Positions 25,688 to 34,319 of a stretch of 63,879 bases of DNA are shown in pieces. Origin of the DNA: an uncultured Bacilli bacterium (GTDB taxonomy: Bacteria; Bacillota_I; Bacilli_A; RF39; UBA660); assembly GCA_947625535.1 (NCBI GenBank), contig CANQOR010000005.1, forward strand, positions 1 to 63,879. Direction: 5' to 3'. The notes below the pieces were generated by a model. That model had not been told where the DNA came from. It searched no databases and worked only from the letters and a program-made list of their open reading frames with translations. The position numbers and the translations under genes were made by a program. The stretch's first letter is position 1; the number at the start of each line of letters is the position of its first letter.

Positions 25688-27325
25688 TTAAACTTCTTGA
25701 ACAACAGCAATTATCATAGGTTTGCATTCTGTTTCATGATATAAGTATTTACCTAGTTCTTCTCTTATTTCATTTTTTATTTTATTATATTCAACATAGG
25801 TATCAGTAATATTTCGTTCAATGATATTTAAAGATATTCTTTTTATTTCGTTAATCATTTCACCAGAATCTTTAACATAGATAAAACCTCTTGTTGTAAC
25901 TTCTGGTCCAACTAGTAAAACTTTTTCTTTTTTACTAACAGTGGCACTTATTAAAACAATACCATTTTCACTTAACATTTCACGATCTTTAATAACTAGT
26001 TCACCAACATCTTCAGTACTATTACCATCTATTAAAATATCATTTACTTTGATATGGTCGAAGTTTTCTTCATTTAGTTTACCATCAATAAATTCGATAA
26101 CATCACCATTTTGTTTTAAGATTATATTTTCTTTAGGCATTTTAAGTTCAGAAGCAATATTAGCATTATTAACCATATAACGATATTCACCTTTAACAGG
26201 AATATAGTATTTAGGTTTTAATAAATCGATCATAATCATTAAGTCTTCAGATGAAGCATGATGTAAGATTGTTTTGTCTTTAGGAATCGTTACGATATCG
26301 CAGCCATTAGTAGCTAGATCATTTTGAACTTTAACTAAAGTTTTTTCACTACTATCGTATTTTGGTTCAGCAAAAACAACGGTATCAGTTTTCTTTAATT
26401 TAATAAATTTATCATAACCATTAATTATTTTACTAATTGAAGCATATGGGTTATCTTTACTATCTTGAATTAAGAGGATAGAATCTTTATCATCAATATT
26501 AGATAAATCACCTAGGACACTATCTGGGAAGTTTAAGTAACCTTCTTTTTTAGAAAAATTAATGATATTTTGTAAATTTTTACCCATTATAACAACTTTA
26601 CGATGAGTATTTAAAACAGCATCAAATATTTCTTGAATAGTATAAATATGGGTTGGTAAGACAGCAAATAACATTCTATTTTCATGATGTTTAATAGAAT
26701 CTTTAAAGAATGAAGTTAAACGATGTGATGGAGATGTGTGTCCAATACGTTCAGAAAAAACTGATTCACACATTAAAGCTAAAACACCTTGTTTACCTAT
26801 ATAAGCTATTTTACCTAAATCCATAGAGTATTTATCCATCATCTTAGAATCGATTATAAAGTCGCCGGTGTAGACAATAGCACCATCTTTAGTATTTATT
26901 ACATACATAACAGAATCAGGTGCTGAATGATTTACATTAATTGGGAAAATACTTATGGAACCAAAATTAATCTTTTTATGAGGTTTAATTTCAATAATTC
27001 TTTTTTCATCAACACCATCATTAGTTAAAATAAATTTAGTAAATCTTGTAGCATAGACTTTTATATTAGGTAGTTCTTTAAGTAAATCTTCTGTAGCACC
27101 CATATTTTCATAATGACCATGAGTTAAGAATAAACCTTTAATACGATTTTGATTTTTAACTAAGTAGTCAAAATCAGGAATGATATAATCAATACCATAT
27201 AAATTTTCATTAGCATATTTTAAACCACAATCAAAAACATATATATCATTATCTATATCAACGATATAACAATTCTTGCCCATTTCATCTAGTCCACCTA
27301 GACTAAATATTTTTATATTACACAT
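25688..27325 (-). CDS. rnjB: RNase J2-like metallo-beta-lactamase/beta-CASP protein
   Basis: The product is 545 aa from the ATG at 27325, 9 bases after AAAGAG; a TTG three codons earlier abuts the ribosome binding site. It aligns with RNase J throughout (FSLGGLDEMGKNCY, YGIDYIIPDFDYL, YTGDF, TRGFIYVKDSGE and a C-terminal CKPMIIAVVQEV). The metal site is altered: HGHEDHIG reads HGHYENMG, the HTSGH motif keeps only its last His, and PVHGEYR reads PVKGEYR. These losses resemble the weakly active J2 partner of Bacillus rather than J1. A catalytic J1 would be expected elsewhere. It has its own promoter. Confidence 0.85.
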   Translation of the reverse strand: MCNIKIFSLGGLDEMGKNCYIVDIDNDIYVFDCGLKYANENLYGIDYIIPDFDYLVKNQNRIKGLFLTHGHYENMGATEDLLKELPNIKVYATRFTKFILTNDGVDEKRIIEIKPHKKINFGSISIFPINVNHSAPDSVMYVINTKDGAIVYTGDFIIDSKMMDKYSMDLGKIAYIGKQGVLALMCESVFSERIGHTSPSHRLTSFFKDSIKHHENRMLFAVLPTHIYTIQEIFDAVLNTHRKVVIMGKNLQNIINFSKKEGYLNFPDSVLGDLSNIDDKDSILLIQDSKDNPYASISKIINGYDKFIKLKKTDTVVFAEPKYDSSEKTLVKVQNDLATNGCDIVTIPKDKTILHHASSEDLMIMIDLLKPKYYIPVKGEYRYMVNNANIASELKMPKENIILKQNGDVIEFIDGKLNEENFDHIKVNDILIDGNSTEDVGELVIKDREMLSENGIVLISATVSKKEKVLLVGPEVTTRGFIYVKDSGEMINEIKRISLNIIERNITDTYVEYNKIKNEIREELGKYLYHETECKPMIIAVVQEV

Positions 27326-27376
27326 TAATAACAACTCTTTTCTATTTTTATTTATATAAAGGCTTGCGACTTAGTA

Positions 27377-27405
27377 ATTATAACAAATATATGTAAAATA
27401 TGCAA
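27377..27405 (-). promoter_or_regulatory. Promoter of the RNase J gene
   Basis: Minus strand TTGCAT (27400-27405), 17-base spacer, TATAAT (27377-27382), about 45 bases upstream of the start. Confidence 0.7.
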
Positions 27406-27431
27406 TCTTTCAAAGGATGTTTACATCTAGT

Positions 27432-28196
27432 TTATTCTTTAATTAATACTGATAATGGAACTATTTCTAAATCTTGATAATTAATTTGATTAAGTAATAT
27501 TTCTAATTCACTTAAAGATAAAGATTTTTGAATTAAGATAATCTCCCCATTCTGTATTTTATTAATATTACTACTTAAATTAGAATGATTTATGATAAGA
27601 GATGGTTTAAATAAGTATTTATTAAGACATAGTTTTTTTAAATTATTTTTTATATAACATAAATTTTTATTTATTTTTTTCTTATTTAAGTATTTATCAA
27701 TATTATGATAGGTTATTTCATTATTAGAATTATTAATCATTTCATATGATAAATCATATTTTTCTTCTGTAAGTAGTAAATTAGTTTTATAACCTAGAGA
27801 AGACATATAAATAGATAAATGATTTATTTCTTCAAAGATAATAGATATTTTATTTTTATATTGATTGCCTCTTATAATAATTTTATCTTTATTATCTTCA
27901 ATACTTATTTGAGGTTTTACGATATTGTAAACTAATAAAGATTCATTAAATGTTTTATATTTTTGCATATTAGATAAGGAAGCATTAATATTAACTTCTT
28001 TACCACTTAAACCTGGTATTATATAATCATTATCGATAATACTATCTATATATGAAACAGTTTTACTATCTTTAATATTATTAATATTTTGATAATAGGG
28101 ATTTTCTTCTTTAACATATAAAGCTACTTTATGAGTATAATAAAAGCTACTTAAACATAAACATATTAAAGCGAGATATTTAAAATACTTAGTCAT
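27432..28196 (-). CDS. Membrane-anchored protein, possibly a degenerate polysaccharide deacetylase relative
   Basis: The product is 254 aa with an N-terminal membrane anchor (residues 5-22). A segment DYIIPGLSGKEVNINASL, then a YNESLLVY..VKPQISI strand, precedes a possible NodB-like barrel (IIIRGNQYKNKISIIFEE). The motif order recalls small surface proteins of related uncultured Firmicutes annotated near polysaccharide deacetylases. None of the NodB catalytic motifs (TFDDG, HxxxH) is visible, so it should be inactive as a deacetylase if related. The family link is tentative; a plain hypothetical protein is the alternative. Confidence 0.5.
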   Translation of the reverse strand: MTKYFKYLALICLCLSSFYYTHKVALYVKEENPYYQNINNIKDSKTVSYIDSIIDNDYIIPGLSGKEVNINASLSNMQKYKTFNESLLVYNIVKPQISIEDNKDKIIIRGNQYKNKISIIFEEINHLSIYMSSLGYKTNLLLTEEKYDLSYEMINNSNNEITYHNIDKYLNKKKINKNLCYIKNNLKKLCLNKYLFKPSLIINHSNLSSNINKIQNGEIILIQKSLSLSELEILLNQINYQDLEIVPLSVLIKE

Positions 28197-28277
28197 TTTA
28201 TCACCTATTTAAATATATGTTTTACTTTATTTTATATCTATTTTTTTATATAATAAATTTTACTTGAGGTGGTTTTG

Positions 28278-29264
28278 ATGAATGTTAATAATTTTTTATT
28301 TGATATTTTATTTGATATGTATGAAAAGTATTTAGAGTTTCAAGGAGTCAATGAAGAAGAATTTGATAGTTTGTTTTTTGACGATGAAGGCAACGAGATA
28401 AGTGAAGAAGATTATTTAAAGATGAAGAAAACAGAAGTAATATGTGAAGAAGTTATAGATGCTGTTTATTGTGCTATTAAAGAAGATGGACTACCTACAG
28501 AATTAGATAATAATTATTTTATTAATTTAGTATTTAGTAAATATTATTTATATAATTATGATAAAGATAATTCAGTAATACGTTTTTTTAATCAAACTAG
28601 TATTAAGGATATAGAAAGATTATTTTTAGAAAATTATGATTTTGGAATGGATGTATTAAGATCTTACTACTATAGTTTAGTTGAAAATGAAAGATGTGAA
28701 TTTAATAGAAAAAAGATTTATGAAGATGAGAATGAAGAAAATCTATTAAAGTTTGAAAGAGAATTAAGTAAGACAGAAGTAATTTTATTAAATGATTTAT
28801 TAAGAGGAGTTATATGTAATTTATATAATTTCTTTATTAGTAATGGTTGTGATGACAAGGTTGCTTTAAATAATGTTTGGGCTTATTTTATAAATAATTT
28901 TGATCCGGTTGGAGAGTTAGCTAAAATGGGAATGGATGAAAATGAGATAAGTAAATATAAAGTAATGATGTTAGGTCTTATATATGCTGATGTATATGAG
29001 GATGCTTGTAATAAATCAATTATTGTTAGTGAAAATGAAAGCGATAGATTAGCAGATGTTGTACCAGTAGTTAGTGTTTCTTTAGGTTGTATTGGTTTAC
29101 CTAGAGAAGAAAATGTAAGGAATAGAATATTAAAACATTTTATTTTATTACAAGATGAAAAGAATAAGAAAAAAGATAATCGTAAAAAGACTTATGAAGA
29201 TGGAAGAATTGAACTATTAAAAAAAGTTAATCCAACTTATAAATTAGATGAATTAACTTTTTAA
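28278..29264 (+). CDS. Hypothetical acidic helical protein
   Basis: The product is 328 aa from the ATG at 28278, after GAGGTGG; the in-frame GTG lies inside that ribosome binding site. It is acidic, Asn/Glu/Tyr-rich and mostly helical. It has no membrane segment, signal peptide or motif that I recognise. A Lys/Arg/Asp tail (NKKKDNRKKTYEDGR) lies near the C-terminus. It is convergent with ssb and divergent from the membrane-anchored protein at 27432, so it is probably transcribed alone from a TATAAT box near 28250. Confidence 0.6.
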   Translation: MNVNNFLFDILFDMYEKYLEFQGVNEEEFDSLFFDDEGNEISEEDYLKMKKTEVICEEVIDAVYCAIKEDGLPTELDNNYFINLVFSKYYLYNYDKDNSVIRFFNQTSIKDIERLFLENYDFGMDVLRSYYYSLVENERCEFNRKKIYEDENEENLLKFERELSKTEVILLNDLLRGVICNLYNFFISNGCDDKVALNNVWAYFINNFDPVGELAKMGMDENEISKYKVMMLGLIYADVYEDACNKSIIVSENESDRLADVVPVVSVSLGCIGLPREENVRNRILKHFILLQDEKNKKKDNRKKTYEDGRIELLKKVNPTYKLDELTF

Positions 29265-29292
29265 AATAAAAGTAAATTAGGGGTATGATTTA

Positions 29293-29625
29293 TTATTTTT
29301 CTTCTTTCTTACTAGACAAGAAAGTTACTTTTTCAGCAATGACTTCAGTAGAAGTCTTTTTATTTCCATCTTTGTCTTCATAGGTTGTTACTTGAAGACG
29401 GCCTTTGATACCAACAATATCTCCCTTATGACAATATTCACTAGTACTAGATGCTATAGCATTCCATAAAGTACATTTTATAAAATCTGTTTCATATATG
29501 CCATCACTATTTTTAAAAGTACGTTGAACAGCTAAAATAAGGGAAGTTACTTTTTTACCTTTTTCAACAGTTGATACTTCAATATCATCTGTTAAACGAC
29601 CTACTAGTACTACTTGATTTAACAT
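29293..29625 (-). CDS. ssb: Single-stranded DNA-binding protein, short form
   Basis: The product is 110 aa from the ATG at 29625, after AAAGGAGG. It is a complete OB fold: MLNQVVLVGRLTDDIEV at the start, TDFIKCTLWN and GDIVGIKGRLQVTTYEDKDG. It ends in SSKKEEK, without the Gly/Gln-rich linker and acidic DDIPF-type tail that main SSBs use to recruit partners. It therefore resembles SsbB/competence or accessory SSBs. The gene is not next to rpsF/rpsR, the usual site of the main ssb. Confidence 0.9.
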   Translation of the reverse strand: MLNQVVLVGRLTDDIEVSTVEKGKKVTSLILAVQRTFKNSDGIYETDFIKCTLWNAIASSTSEYCHKGDIVGIKGRLQVTTYEDKDGNKKTSTEVIAEKVTFLSSKKEEK

Positions 29626-29713
29626 AGTATTCCTCCTTTCGAAAAAGGATATTAACAAGTTTTAAAAATAGTTGCAAATAGCTATTTTAAGATATTAAGT
29701 TAATTTTAAGAAT

Positions 29714-29751
29714 TAAAAAAGTGTTTCTTTTAGATGAAACACTTTTTTTTA
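29714..29751 (-). terminator. Terminator downstream of sufB
   Basis: Symmetric stem AGTGTTTC / GAAACACT with an 8-nt loop, flanked by A5 and T8. It lies about 60 nt after the sufB stop and could work in both directions. Confidence 0.8.
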
Positions 29752-29808
29752 AGATTAATTATTATTAAAAAGATTATTTTTATATTAGTTTCAATTATTT
29801 TAAGTATT

Positions 29809-31104
29809 TTATTCTTTTAGTAAACGATTAAGTTCAACAGCATATTCCATAGGTAGTTCTTTTTTAAAATCACTAATAAAACCCATGATAAGTAATTCTT
29901 TAGCACTATTTTCACTTAAACCTTTACTAGTTAGATAAAACATTTTTTCAGCACTTACTTTAGAAATAGTTGCTTCATGTTCTAAGCTACTAGTATTATT
30001 ACCGACGATATTAGTAGGAAAAGTATCACTTCGAGATTTATCATCTAAAATAATAGTATCACATTTTATAGTAGCTTTACTATGATGAGCATTTTTAGAT
30101 ATTTTAGTTAAACCACGATAATTACTTACTCCCCCATTTTCAGATATAGATTTACTTACAATATTACTTTTAGTATGAGGAGCAAGATGAATCATCTTAG
30201 CACCAGCATCAAGAACTTGACCTTCTTTAGCATAAGCAATAGATATTGAATTACCAGTAGCTCCTTCACCTTTTAAAATACATGATGGATATTTCATAGT
30301 TATTTTACTACCGATGTTACCATCTACCCATTCCATCGTACCATAATCATCAACAATAGCTCTTTTAGTAACTAAATTATAAACGTCTGTTGACCAATTT
30401 TGAATAGTTGAATAACGACAATGAGCATTTTTCTTAATAAATATTTCAACAACACCAGCATGTAAGGAAGTAACACTATATTCTTTAGCTGTACAACCTT
30501 CTATATAACTTAAATCTGCTCCTTCATCAACGATGATAATAGTTCTTTCAAATTGACCTAGGCTTTCTGTTTCTATACGGAAATAACTTTGAAGAGGACG
30601 ATCAACTTTAACTCCTTTAGGGATATAAATAAATGAACCTCCTGACCAAACAGCACCATTTAAAGCAGTATATTTATTTTCAGAATAATTAACTAAGTGA
30701 TTAAAATATTGTTTAAATAATTCAGGATATTTTTGTAAAGCATCATCTGTTGAGGTAAAGATAATACCTTTATCTTCTAAAGATTGATTATGATAAACAA
30801 CTTCACTTTCAAATTGGTTAGTTACACCACCTAAGTATTTCTTTTCAGCATCAATAACACCTAATTTATCAAAACTATTTCTAATGCTACAATTAACTCT
30901 TTTCCAATCATTAGTTAATTTTTCAGCAGTTCCTTTATAATAAGTTATATTATCAAAATCTAAATCTAGTTTAGGACCAAAGTTAGGATTATCTAGTTCT
31001 TTAAATTTAGCATAAGACTTTAAACGAAATTCTAACATCCATTCTGGTTCATTCTTTTTCTTTGATAAATCAATAATAAATTGTTCATTTAGTTCTTTTT
31101 TCAT
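29809..31104 (-). CDS. sufB: Fe-S cluster assembly scaffold SufB
   Basis: The product is 431 aa from the ATG at 31104; longer readings run through the promoter (TATAAT close upstream). It has the SufB beta-helix core (SGGSFIYIPKGVKVDRPLQS, DEGADLSYIEGCTA) and the conserved C-terminal region CDTIILDDKSRSDT followed by LEHEATISKVS. SufB forms SufBC2D, which builds Fe-S clusters. sufC, sufD, sufS and sufU, which normally share an operon, are not adjacent. Either they lie elsewhere or SufB works in a reduced SufBC-type complex. Confidence 0.93.
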   Translation of the reverse strand: MKKELNEQFIIDLSKKKNEPEWMLEFRLKSYAKFKELDNPNFGPKLDLDFDNITYYKGTAEKLTNDWKRVNCSIRNSFDKLGVIDAEKKYLGGVTNQFESEVVYHNQSLEDKGIIFTSTDDALQKYPELFKQYFNHLVNYSENKYTALNGAVWSGGSFIYIPKGVKVDRPLQSYFRIETESLGQFERTIIIVDEGADLSYIEGCTAKEYSVTSLHAGVVEIFIKKNAHCRYSTIQNWSTDVYNLVTKRAIVDDYGTMEWVDGNIGSKITMKYPSCILKGEGATGNSISIAYAKEGQVLDAGAKMIHLAPHTKSNIVSKSISENGGVSNYRGLTKISKNAHHSKATIKCDTIILDDKSRSDTFPTNIVGNNTSSLEHEATISKVSAEKMFYLTSKGLSENSAKELLIMGFISDFKKELPMEYAVELNRLLKE

Positions 31105-31186
31105 AATAATCACACCGATATTATACAACATTAATAAATATTTGAAAACTAACAAAATAAATGGTACTATTATAATAGGTGGTAAT

Positions 31187-31900
31187 ATGGATATACTTGA
31201 AATAAATTTAAATACCCTAGCTAATTTATTTGAACAGTTTCCAGAAAGCTTTAGTGGTTTATCTATTAATGGTAATAATTTAGTATGTAATGGGGAAATG
31301 GTTGATATAAGTGATTTTAATATTAATTATTTATTAAGTGAAGATACTTCTTTTGCTACAATGTTAGGTACTTTAAAAGCTCAAGATATTTTTAATATAA
31401 TAAGACTTCATGTTTTAACTTTAGAAAGTAAGAAGAAATATTTAATGAAGGAAGTTGATGCTAAACAAAAACCTACTTTAATTACTTTTGAAGATTTTAG
31501 TAATTTAATTAATTCAAATAATCCATTATCTGATAATGAAAAGCATCAATTAAATTCTTTTTATAATTATTTAGAGACTTTATCAAGATATGAAGAATGT
31601 ACTTATCCAGAGCTTAGAAGTACATTAATGAAGTTTAATGCATTGGTTTATGATTTAGAATACGGGGGACATGAAACTTTAAATGAAAAGCAACAAGAAG
31701 CAATTAATAGAGCTCATGGCATTATGGCAAGGAAGAATGAAACAGCTATTGGTTCTGGAAGTAGTAAAGAAAAAGAAGAAGATAAAAAATTAGAATTAAA
31801 ACCTAGTAATGCTGGTAGTGTTTCTATATTTCAAGTATTAGCTATTGTTTTAGTAATTATTCTTTTATTAACAATAGTAACTTTAAGTGTTATAAATTAA
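31187..31900 (+). CDS. Hypothetical tail-anchored protein
   Basis: The product is 237 aa from the ATG at 31187, after AGGTGGTAAT. The soluble N-terminal region is helical (LEINLNTLANLFEQFPESF). A Glu/Lys-rich linker (KEKEEDKKLELK) follows, then a C-terminal transmembrane helix (about 214-236) ending three residues before the stop. That is a tail-anchor topology with the body in the cytoplasm. It is divergent from sufB. No family recognised. Confidence 0.6.
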   Translation: MDILEINLNTLANLFEQFPESFSGLSINGNNLVCNGEMVDISDFNINYLLSEDTSFATMLGTLKAQDIFNIIRLHVLTLESKKKYLMKEVDAKQKPTLITFEDFSNLINSNNPLSDNEKHQLNSFYNYLETLSRYEECTYPELRSTLMKFNALVYDLEYGGHETLNEKQQEAINRAHGIMARKNETAIGSGSSKEKEEDKKLELKPSNAGSVSIFQVLAIVLVIILLLTIVTLSVIN

Positions 31901-31928
31901 AAATATTGCTAATTTAGCAATATTTTTT
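31899..31928. terminator. Bidirectional terminator between the tail-anchored protein gene and pta
   Basis: AAATATTGCT / AGCAATATTT with loop AATTT. T7 on the plus strand and AAAA/TTTT context on the minus strand. It adjoins the plus-strand stop codon. Confidence 0.8.
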
Positions 31929-31934
31929 TATTTA

Positions 31935-32939
31935 TTAATCTTTATTAGCTACTTGAACTGAGGTAATAGCTACAACCCCTACTATATCAGAAATAGAGCA
32001 ACCACGAGATAGATCGTTTATTGGTTTTTTAATACCTTGAGTTATAGGACCATAACTTTCAGCTTTAGCAAGTCTTTGAACTAGTTTGTAACCAATATTA
32101 CCAGCATCTAAATCAGGGAATATTAGAACATTAGCATGACCAGCTATTTTAGAGTTAGGGGCTTTAGTAGCAGCTATTTCAGGAACGATGGCAGCATCTA
32201 ATTGAAGTTCACCATCAATTTTATATTCAGGATATTTAGTTTGAGCTATTTTAGTTGCTTCAATAACTTTATCAACATCGGGGTGTTTAGCACTACCCTT
32301 TGTAGAATGAGATAGTAAAGCAACAATTGGTTCTTTATTAGTTAAAGTTTTAAATGACTTAGCAGAAGCATGAGCTATATCAGCGAGTTTTTCAGGAGTT
32401 GGATTTTGTTCTAGACCAGCATCACTAAAGATGAAAACACCATTCTCGCCATATTCACAGTTGGGAACAACCATTAAAAAGAATGCTGATACTAAAGAGG
32501 CATCTGGAGCAGTCTTAATGATTTGAAGAGCTGGTCTTAAGGTATTAGCAGTAGAATGGCAAGCACCTGATACTACACCATCAGCAATATCAAAATGAAC
32601 TAACATACAAGCATAGTACATATAATCTTCCATAATAAGTTTTTGAGCTTCTTCTTTAGTTAATCCTTTAGCTTTACGTAATTCATATAATTCATTGATT
32701 AGTTTTTCAGTTAAAGATGAAGTATAAGGATTAATTATTTTAATACCATTTAAATCAATATTATTCTTTTTGGCTAATTCATATATTTTAGTTTCTTCAC
32801 CGATTAAAGTAATATCTGCAATATGTTCTTTATGACAAATACTAGCTGCTGCTAAGACTCTTTCATCCATTGTTTCAGGAAGAATTATTCTTTTAATATT
32901 ACTTTTTGCTCTTTGTTTTATTTCGTCAATAAAATTCAT
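31935..32939 (-). CDS. pta: Phosphate acetyltransferase
   Basis: The product is 334 aa of the short, single-domain Pta type. Key segments are IILPETMDERVLAAA, DGVVSGACHSTANTLRPALQI, FIFSDAGLEQNPT, LSHSTKGSA, and NVLIFPDLDAGNIGYKLVQRL. It interconverts acetyl-CoA and acetyl phosphate. With acetate kinase, not seen here, this makes ATP in fermentation. The gene that follows it (9-nt spacing) lies upstream in coordinates and is unknown. Confidence 0.96.
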   Translation of the reverse strand: MNFIDEIKQRAKSNIKRIILPETMDERVLAAASICHKEHIADITLIGEETKIYELAKKNNIDLNGIKIINPYTSSLTEKLINELYELRKAKGLTKEEAQKLIMEDYMYYACMLVHFDIADGVVSGACHSTANTLRPALQIIKTAPDASLVSAFFLMVVPNCEYGENGVFIFSDAGLEQNPTPEKLADIAHASAKSFKTLTNKEPIVALLSHSTKGSAKHPDVDKVIEATKIAQTKYPEYKIDGELQLDAAIVPEIAATKAPNSKIAGHANVLIFPDLDAGNIGYKLVQRLAKAESYGPITQGIKKPINDLSRGCSISDIVGVVAITSVQVANKD

Positions 32940-32948
32940 TTTAACACC

Positions 32949-33662
32949 TCATTTAATGTATTCTATATAAAAGTTAGTAATTATATTATATAGTAAACTT
33001 ACTATTTCTTTTTGTCTATTTAAAGATGGTAAATATTTATTATAAGTATCATTTTGATAATCTTCATTAGTATCAATAAATTCGTTATTCTTAGAATCAT
33101 AAATAGTATATCTTACTAAGTCTTTTTTAAAGATATCTGATATTTTAGTAATTGGTTCATCTATTAAGATAGGCTTTACTACTATTATATTTAAAGGATC
33201 ATTTTCATTATAAATATTAATACTATAATTAGAAGGTAATTCTAAGTAATTAGTTATTTTATCTTCTTTATTAGAATATAAAGTTAATTCTATATGAACT
33301 TCTTTATCACCATTCATATTTAAAACAGTTCTATTTACTTCAATATAAGGAGTTGTATCTAAGTATTTATCTTGTTTAGAAGATATAACAAAGTATGAAG
33401 TATTTAAAGGACATATTGTTTCATAGTAAATATCTTGGTTAGATAGTTCTACTCTATTTAAGGTATTTTCATAAGTAATATTTAGATTCTCTGGATTTAG
33501 TTCTAAGTAGAAGTCACCAATATTTATTTGATGAATGTTTTCATTCATACATTCTCTAAGTAAAAGATAAATGTTTTTTTGAATAGTTGTTTTATCTAGT
33601 TCTTCTTTAGTATTAAGTTTAAATAGTTCTTGTAATTGTGTAATTATTTCTTCTTTTGTCAT
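32949..33662 (-). CDS. Hypothetical protein upstream of pta
   Basis: The product is 237 aa, soluble, rich in Asn, Ile and Tyr. It has a helical N-terminus (KEEIITQLQELFKLN) and then beta-rich segments. It has no signal peptide, membrane helix or known motif that I can see. It stands 9 nt before pta on the same strand, so the two are probably co-transcribed. No function proposed. Confidence 0.55.
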   Translation of the reverse strand: MTKEEIITQLQELFKLNTKEELDKTTIQKNIYLLLRECMNENIHQINIGDFYLELNPENLNITYENTLNRVELSNQDIYYETICPLNTSYFVISSKQDKYLDTTPYIEVNRTVLNMNGDKEVHIELTLYSNKEDKITNYLELPSNYSINIYNENDPLNIIVVKPILIDEPITKISDIFKKDLVRYTIYDSKNNEFIDTNEDYQNDTYNKYLPSLNRQKEIVSLLYNIITNFYIEYIK

Positions 33663-33705
33663 TTTTATATCACCCTTTGTTTTATAATTATATCATATTA
33701 AAGCA

Positions 33706-33729
33706 AATAAAAAGAAGCTATTTAGCTTC
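33706..33729 (-). terminator. Terminator of spoVS
   Basis: GAAGCT-AAAT-AGCTTC hairpin with TTTTTATTT tail on the minus strand. The spoVS stop codon is inside it. Confidence 0.75.
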
Positions 33730-33978
33730 GATTATTAGTTTAATAGCAGTTTTTTCTTTACCATCGATTTCGATATCAGTGAAGGCTGGAATACAAACGA
33801 GATTAATGCCACTTGGGGAGATATAACCGCGAGCGATAGATACGGCTTTGACAGCTTGGTTTAAAGCACCAGCTCCAACGGTTTGAAGTTCAACTCCACC
33901 CTTTTCTCTAAAAATATTAGCAATTGCTCCAGCTACTTTACTAGGATTAGACTTGCTTGATACTTTTAATATTTCCAT
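33718..33978 (-). CDS. spoVS: Stage V sporulation protein S
   Basis: The product is 86 aa, full length, and matches SpoVS closely: EILKVSSKSNPSKVAGAIAN, GAGALNQAVKAVSIARGY, INLVCIPAFTDIEIDG and TAIKLIIEAK. It has an Alba-like fold that binds nucleic acid. In Bacillus it affects sporulation and septation, but it is also found in non-sporulating lineages. It comes after the DUF1292 gene on the same strand. Confidence 0.95.
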   Translation of the reverse strand: MEILKVSSKSNPSKVAGAIANIFREKGGVELQTVGAGALNQAVKAVSIARGYISPSGINLVCIPAFTDIEIDGKEKTAIKLIIEAK

Positions 33979-34043
33979 GATTAATCCTCTCTTTCTATAT
34001 TAAAATATATGAGAAGATTAAATTATTAGAACATTATATCTTT

Positions 34044-34316
34044 TTATTCATTAATTATTTGATATTTAGTTTTAGCTGTTTCAGAAATGGTATTTAACAT
34101 TTCTTCTATTATTTGATTTTCCGCATCAGTATCGACTTTAGATAAATTACCATCTTCATAGATTGAAGAATAAACTTTGATAATATTATTTTCATCTTTA
34201 GTAAAATCAGTATAAGCTATATATGTTTTACCTGTATTATCAGATTCAAACGAAAATAAGATATCATATTCTTTTTCTATTCCTTGATCATTTTTTATTT
34301 TTAATTTATTATTCAT
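34044..34316 (-). CDS. DUF1292 family protein
   Basis: The product is 90 aa with the DUF1292 (YrzB-like) pattern: an N-terminal KNDQGIEKEYDILFSFES strand pair, YIAYTDFTKDENN, IKVYSSIYED and a C-terminal helix. Its function is unknown. It often lies near mutual housekeeping genes such as alaS or ruvX in Firmicutes. Here it lies 3 nt after the PP2C gene, so they are probably in one operon. Confidence 0.8.
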   Translation of the reverse strand: MNNKLKIKNDQGIEKEYDILFSFESDNTGKTYIAYTDFTKDENNIIKVYSSIYEDGNLSKVDTDAENQIIEEMLNTISETAKTKYQIINE

Positions 34317-34319
34317 AAT

